Origin: Collinsella sp.
GTDB taxonomy: Bacteria; Actinomycetota; Coriobacteriia; Coriobacteriales; Coriobacteriaceae
Reading direction: 5' to 3'
DNA: 44,135 nt
Assembly (NCBI GenBank): GCA_019414515.1
Contig: DXLX01000040.1
Coordinates: 1 to 44,135, forward strand
The first letter of the stretch is position 1. Every line of letters begins with the position of its first letter. Positions 41,542 through 44,135 of this stretch are shown here, piece by piece. The notes below the pieces were generated by a model that worked only from the letters and a program-made list of their open reading frames with translations, was not told where the DNA came from and did not search any database. Both the position numbers and the translations under genes were made by a program.

Positions 41542-42387
41542 TTAGATGTAGAGGATGAACTTGCGCTCGGACTTATGGAACACGGTATAGCCAATAATAA
41601 GCGCAAGAACCGCCCAGGCAACGCACATACCAAACGTCATAAGCGAGGGCGTAGTCTGGAACAGGAAGATATCGCGCATAAACTGCAGGTAGTTGAACAT
41701 GGGGTTCGCATACATCAAGATACGCACGAGATGCGGCATTTGCGCAATATAGTCAGTCGTCCAGAAGATGGGCGTAATGTAAGTCCACGCCGTAATGACG
41801 ACGCTCCACAGATGCATAACGTCGCGGAAGAAGACCGTAAGGGCAGAGAGCATCATGCCCAGGCCCATGCAGAAGCACATAAGCAGCAGCAGGCAAACCG
41901 GCAGCAGAATAAGGTGCCAAGAAGGCATAACGCGGAACCACAGCATGACGATGGCGACGGCGACCAGCGAGAAGGCAAAGTTGACCAGCGAGAAGAGCAC
42001 CTTCTGCACCGGGAAAACCCAGCGGTGCACCTTAACCTTCTTGAGCAGAGGGGCAGCGCCCACGATCGACGTCAGGGCCTGGTTAGTAGACTCAGACATG
42101 ACGGCAAAGGTAATGTTACCCACGATCAAGTACAGCGGGTACATCTCGGGCGTCATTGAGCCATTGCGGCCCTGGCCAAAAATCGTCGAGAACACGATGG
42201 CCATGACGATCATCATCAGCAGCGGGTTGAGCACCGACCATGCGACGCCCAGAACGCTACGGCGATACTTGATCTTAAAATCCTTGGTAACCAGCTGACG
42301 AAGGATAAACGCGTCCTTCTCAAATTCGTTCTTAGCAAACGTCGCAGGCAGACTGCGAGTTTCTTGTTGCTTTGTCTGATCCGACAC
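41542..42387 (-). CDS. polysaccharide/teichoic-acid-type ABC transporter, permease subunit
   Basis: This protein of ~281 residues has six hydrophobic segments and the ABC-2 type sequence KDFKIKYRRSVLGVAWSVLNPLLMM that marks TagG/Wzm permeases. It forms the channel for a lipid-linked glycan with the ATPase gene 11 bases downstream. The start is GTG 42387 (MSDQTKQQE) with AAGGAG eight bases upstream; the frame runs on to 42450 but without a site. Confidence 0.92.
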   Translation of the reverse strand: MSDQTKQQETRSLPATFAKNEFEKDAFILRQLVTKDFKIKYRRSVLGVAWSVLNPLLMMIVMAIVFSTIFGQGRNGSMTPEMYPLYLIVGNITFAVMSESTNQALTSIVGAAPLLKKVKVHRWVFPVQKVLFSLVNFAFSLVAVAIVMLWFRVMPSWHLILLPVCLLLLMCFCMGLGMMLSALTVFFRDVMHLWSVVITAWTYITPIFWTTDYIAQMPHLVRILMYANPMFNYLQFMRDIFLFQTTPSLMTFGMCVAWAVLALIIGYTVFHKSERKFILYI

Positions 42388-42427
42388 GGATGCAACTCCT
42401 TTACTCGTAATCGTTGACAAACGAACA

Positions 42428-42433
42428 GTATAG
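42428..42433 (-). promoter_or_regulatory. -10 element for the ABC transporter genes
   Basis: A TATACT at 42428-42433 on the minus strand lies about 40 bases before the permease GTG. A -35 is not clear. The divergent glycosyltransferase gene has its own TATACT at 42511-42516 on the plus strand, 31 bases before its GTG. Confidence 0.35.
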
Positions 42434-42510
42434 ACCCGACGGCCATGCAAACGATTCGCGCAACAAAACTGGAGAACTAACCCACATCTTAGGATGCCAG
42501 GCCCAAACGG

Positions 42511-42516
42511 CTATAC
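42511..42516 (+). promoter_or_regulatory. -10 element for the glycosyltransferase gene
   Basis: TATACT at 42511-42516 precedes the GTG start at 42548 by 31 bases, with AAGGAG between. Only a poor -35 (TTAGGA, 17 bases upstream) is seen. Confidence 0.35.
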
Positions 42517-42547
42517 TTTCTAGGATTGAATGTATAAGGAGCATTAA

Positions 42548-43516
42548 GTGAATTCTGAATCCATCGCCGTCATCATCCCTTGCTACAACGAAGCGCTCAC
42601 GATCGGCAAAGTCATCGATGACTTTCACCGCGAGCTTCCGCAGGCGACGGTCTATGTCTATGACAACAACTCGTCGGACGATACCTCACGCATTGCCACC
42701 GAGCACGGCGCCACAGTCCGCTTTGAGCCCCGTCAGGGAAAGGGCAACGTGTGCCGCCAGATGTTTCGCGATATCGACGCCGATTGCTACCTGATGGTCG
42801 ACGGAGACGACACCTACCCCGCCGAGGCGGCCAAGGCCCTCTGCGAGCCCATCCTTAACGGCACGGCCGACATGACCGTAGGCGATCGCCTTTCCAACGG
42901 TACCTACGCCGAGGAGAACAAGCGTGCCTTCCACGGCTTTGGCAACAATCTGGTCCGTGCCATGATCAAGTGGATCTATGGCTACAGCTTCGATGATGTC
43001 ATGACCGGCTACCGTGCCATGAGCCGCCCGTTCGTTAAAACCTTCCCTGTGCTTTCCGAGGGCTTCCAGATCGAAACCGAGCTCTCGATCCACGCCGTCG
43101 ACCACCGCTGGCGCATCAAGGATGTGCCCATCGAGTACCGCGACCGTCCGGAAGGTTCCGAGTCCAAGCTCAATACCGTAAGCGACGGCATTAAAGTCGT
43201 TGCGATGATTGGCACGCTGTTCAAGGACTACCGCCCTCTGAAGTTCTTCAGCCTCGTCGCGCTTCTGTTTGCGGTGATCGGCCTCGCCTTGGGCACGCCC
43301 ATCGTTGTCGAGTATTTCCAGACCGGCCTCGTTCCGCGCTTCCCCACCGCCATGCTCGCCGCGTCGTTTATGTTCCTGTGCGGTCTGAGCCTTGCGACCG
43401 GCTTCATCCTCGATTCCGTGGCAAAGGTCGAAAAAAAGCAGTGGGAGGTCAACGTGTACAGCAAATACGCCTACGATGACCAGCCCGGCAGGTCCGCCAC
43501 CACGCCAAGCGAGTGA
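42548..43516 (+). CDS. GT2 glycosyltransferase, polyprenyl-phosphate type
   Basis: This 322-residue protein has a GT-A catalytic domain (~1-225) with IAVIIPCYNEALTIGKVI, the DNNSSDDT segment and a DGDDTYP metal site, plus a GYRAMSRPF segment. Two transmembrane helices follow (~231-250 and ~268-290). This is the layout of enzymes that load a sugar onto undecaprenyl phosphate (GtrB/DPM1-like). The sugar is unknown. GTG 42548 is used with AAGGAG upstream. It neighbours the glycan-export transporter and rfbD, so a role in surface polysaccharide is likely. Confidence 0.9.
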   Translation: MNSESIAVIIPCYNEALTIGKVIDDFHRELPQATVYVYDNNSSDDTSRIATEHGATVRFEPRQGKGNVCRQMFRDIDADCYLMVDGDDTYPAEAAKALCEPILNGTADMTVGDRLSNGTYAEENKRAFHGFGNNLVRAMIKWIYGYSFDDVMTGYRAMSRPFVKTFPVLSEGFQIETELSIHAVDHRWRIKDVPIEYRDRPEGSESKLNTVSDGIKVVAMIGTLFKDYRPLKFFSLVALLFAVIGLALGTPIVVEYFQTGLVPRFPTAMLAASFMFLCGLSLATGFILDSVAKVEKKQWEVNVYSKYAYDDQPGRSATTPSE

Positions 43517-43569
43517 AAGATCTTCCGCAAAATACTATTGGCACCACTGCGCAGATAGCCATCAACAAG

Positions 43570-43599
43570 AAAAGCCGCCGTTAAAGAACGGCGGCTTTT
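43570..43599. terminator. bidirectional intrinsic terminator
   Basis: AAAAGCCGCCGTT (43570-43582) pairs perfectly with AACGGCGGCTTTT (43587-43599) around an AAAG loop. The A-run on one side and T-run on the other give a U-tract in both directions. It lies between the converging glycosyltransferase and rfbD genes. Confidence 0.9.
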
Positions 43600-43621
43600 A
43601 CTCTCGAAAAGTTGATAGCGG

Positions 43622-44135
43622 CTAGAGCGTCTTGAGGTACTCCCCAAGCTCTTCCTCCCAGTCGGGCATGTGGAACCCGACCGACTCGAGCCTGGAAAGG
43701 TCGAGCGCGGAGTGGACCGGGCGCGGGGCCACGGGGCCCTCGGCGCCGGCGTAGTAGTCGGCGGTCGATACCGGCACGACCCTGTCGCCGTTGCCGTTGG
43801 CGGCCTCGAAGACGGCGCGGGCGATGTCGGCCCAGGACTTGACGGCGCCGGAACCGGTGCAGTCGTAGGTGCCGTAGGGGGCGCGGCTCCCCAGCACGTG
43901 GAAGATTGCCTGCGCCATGTCGCGCGTGAAGGTCAGGCGTCCCAGCTGGTCGTCCACGACGGTGACCTGCTCCAACTTGTCCTCCGGGTCGGCGACGCGG
44001 TCGGAGAGCGCCCTCATGGTCTTGACGAAGTTGTGCCCCTCGCCGATGACCCAGGAGCTGCGCATGATGTAGTGGCGGGGGCACCCTGCCACGGCGATAT
44101 CGCCGGCGGCCTTGGTCTGGCCGTAGACGGACAGG
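43622..44135 (-). CDS. rfbD: dTDP-4-dehydrorhamnose reductase, C-terminal part (runs off the window)
   Basis: The minus-strand frame is open from the window edge to the stop at 43622, about 170 residues. At the edge it reads SVYGQTKAAGD, the YxxxK catalytic motif of extended short-chain dehydrogenases, followed by the RmlD-typical RSSWVIGEGHNFVKTM, VVDDQLGRLTFTRDMA and GTYDCTGSGAVKSW. RmlD makes dTDP-L-rhamnose for surface polysaccharides. The N-terminal nucleotide-binding part lies beyond 44135. The codon use is very GC-rich. Confidence 0.92.
   Translation of the reverse strand, partial: LSVYGQTKAAGDIAVAGCPRHYIMRSSWVIGEGHNFVKTMRALSDRVADPEDKLEQVTVVDDQLGRLTFTRDMAQAIFHVLGSRAPYGTYDCTGSGAVKSWADIARAVFEAANGNGDRVVPVSTADYYAGAEGPVAPRPVHSALDLSRLESVGFHMPDWEEELGEYLKTL

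Overview
This window looks like the chromosome of a Coriobacteriia member, probably Collinsella or a close relative. That is inferred from the GC-rich, GAC/GAG/GCC-heavy codon use, the frequent GTG and TTG starts, a likely leaderless gene, and the gene orders (rpsP-khpA-rimM-trmD-lepB; paired radical SAM genes-rplU-rpmA-obgE-nadD-yqeK-rsfS; mreBCD-mrdA-rodA). No 16S gene is present, so the genus is not proven.

Layout. (1) About 1-3650: an AT-richer accessory island using ATA and AGA codons. It holds a small RiPP-like cluster: a precursor-like protein with a central asparagine-alanine repeat of six-residue period, a radical SAM enzyme with extra cysteines, and an NPPL-motif methyltransferase. 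A strong hairpin follows, then the first ~42 codons of a truncated ABC exporter. (2) About 3650-3840: a GC-rich unrecognised remnant. (3) 3870-10341, minus strand: a PPDK/PEP-synthase regulatory kinase, glyS, glyQ, lepB, trmD, rimM, khpA and rpsP. (4) 10543-11796, plus: dinB. (5) 11895-25569, minus: rsfS, yqeK, nadD, obgE, rpmA, rplU, a TIGR03936/TIGR03960-type radical SAM pair, a DUF697-like protein, rodA, mrdA, mreD, mreC and mreB. (6) 25685-31620, minus: a TPR membrane protein, a cyclophilin, a zinc-ribbon membrane protein and a P-type ATPase, then tRNA-Arg(CCG). (7) 31978-40529, plus: aroF-tyrA-aroB-aroA-aroC-pheA-aroE/K-aroQ, covering every step of the shikimate pathway and the prephenate branches. 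(8) 40634-44135: tRNA-Arg(TCT), a polysaccharide-export ABC transporter pair, a polyprenyl-phosphate-type glycosyltransferase and the C-terminal part of rfbD, the edge of a surface-polysaccharide locus.

The most unusual material is the island at the left. The NANxxx hexads resemble the asparagine-rich core of polytheonamide-type proteusins, whose beta-helix has about six residues per turn. The linked methyltransferase carries an amide-N-methyltransferase-type NPP motif, and the radical SAM start codon overlaps the precursor stop. The exporter is cut off after its first membrane segment, so the cluster may be decaying or may rely on a transporter elsewhere. In the aromatic operon there is an intrinsic-terminator hairpin 33 bases before the aroF start, a perfect 34-bp inverted repeat between aroC and pheA, and a 16-bp one before aroQ.
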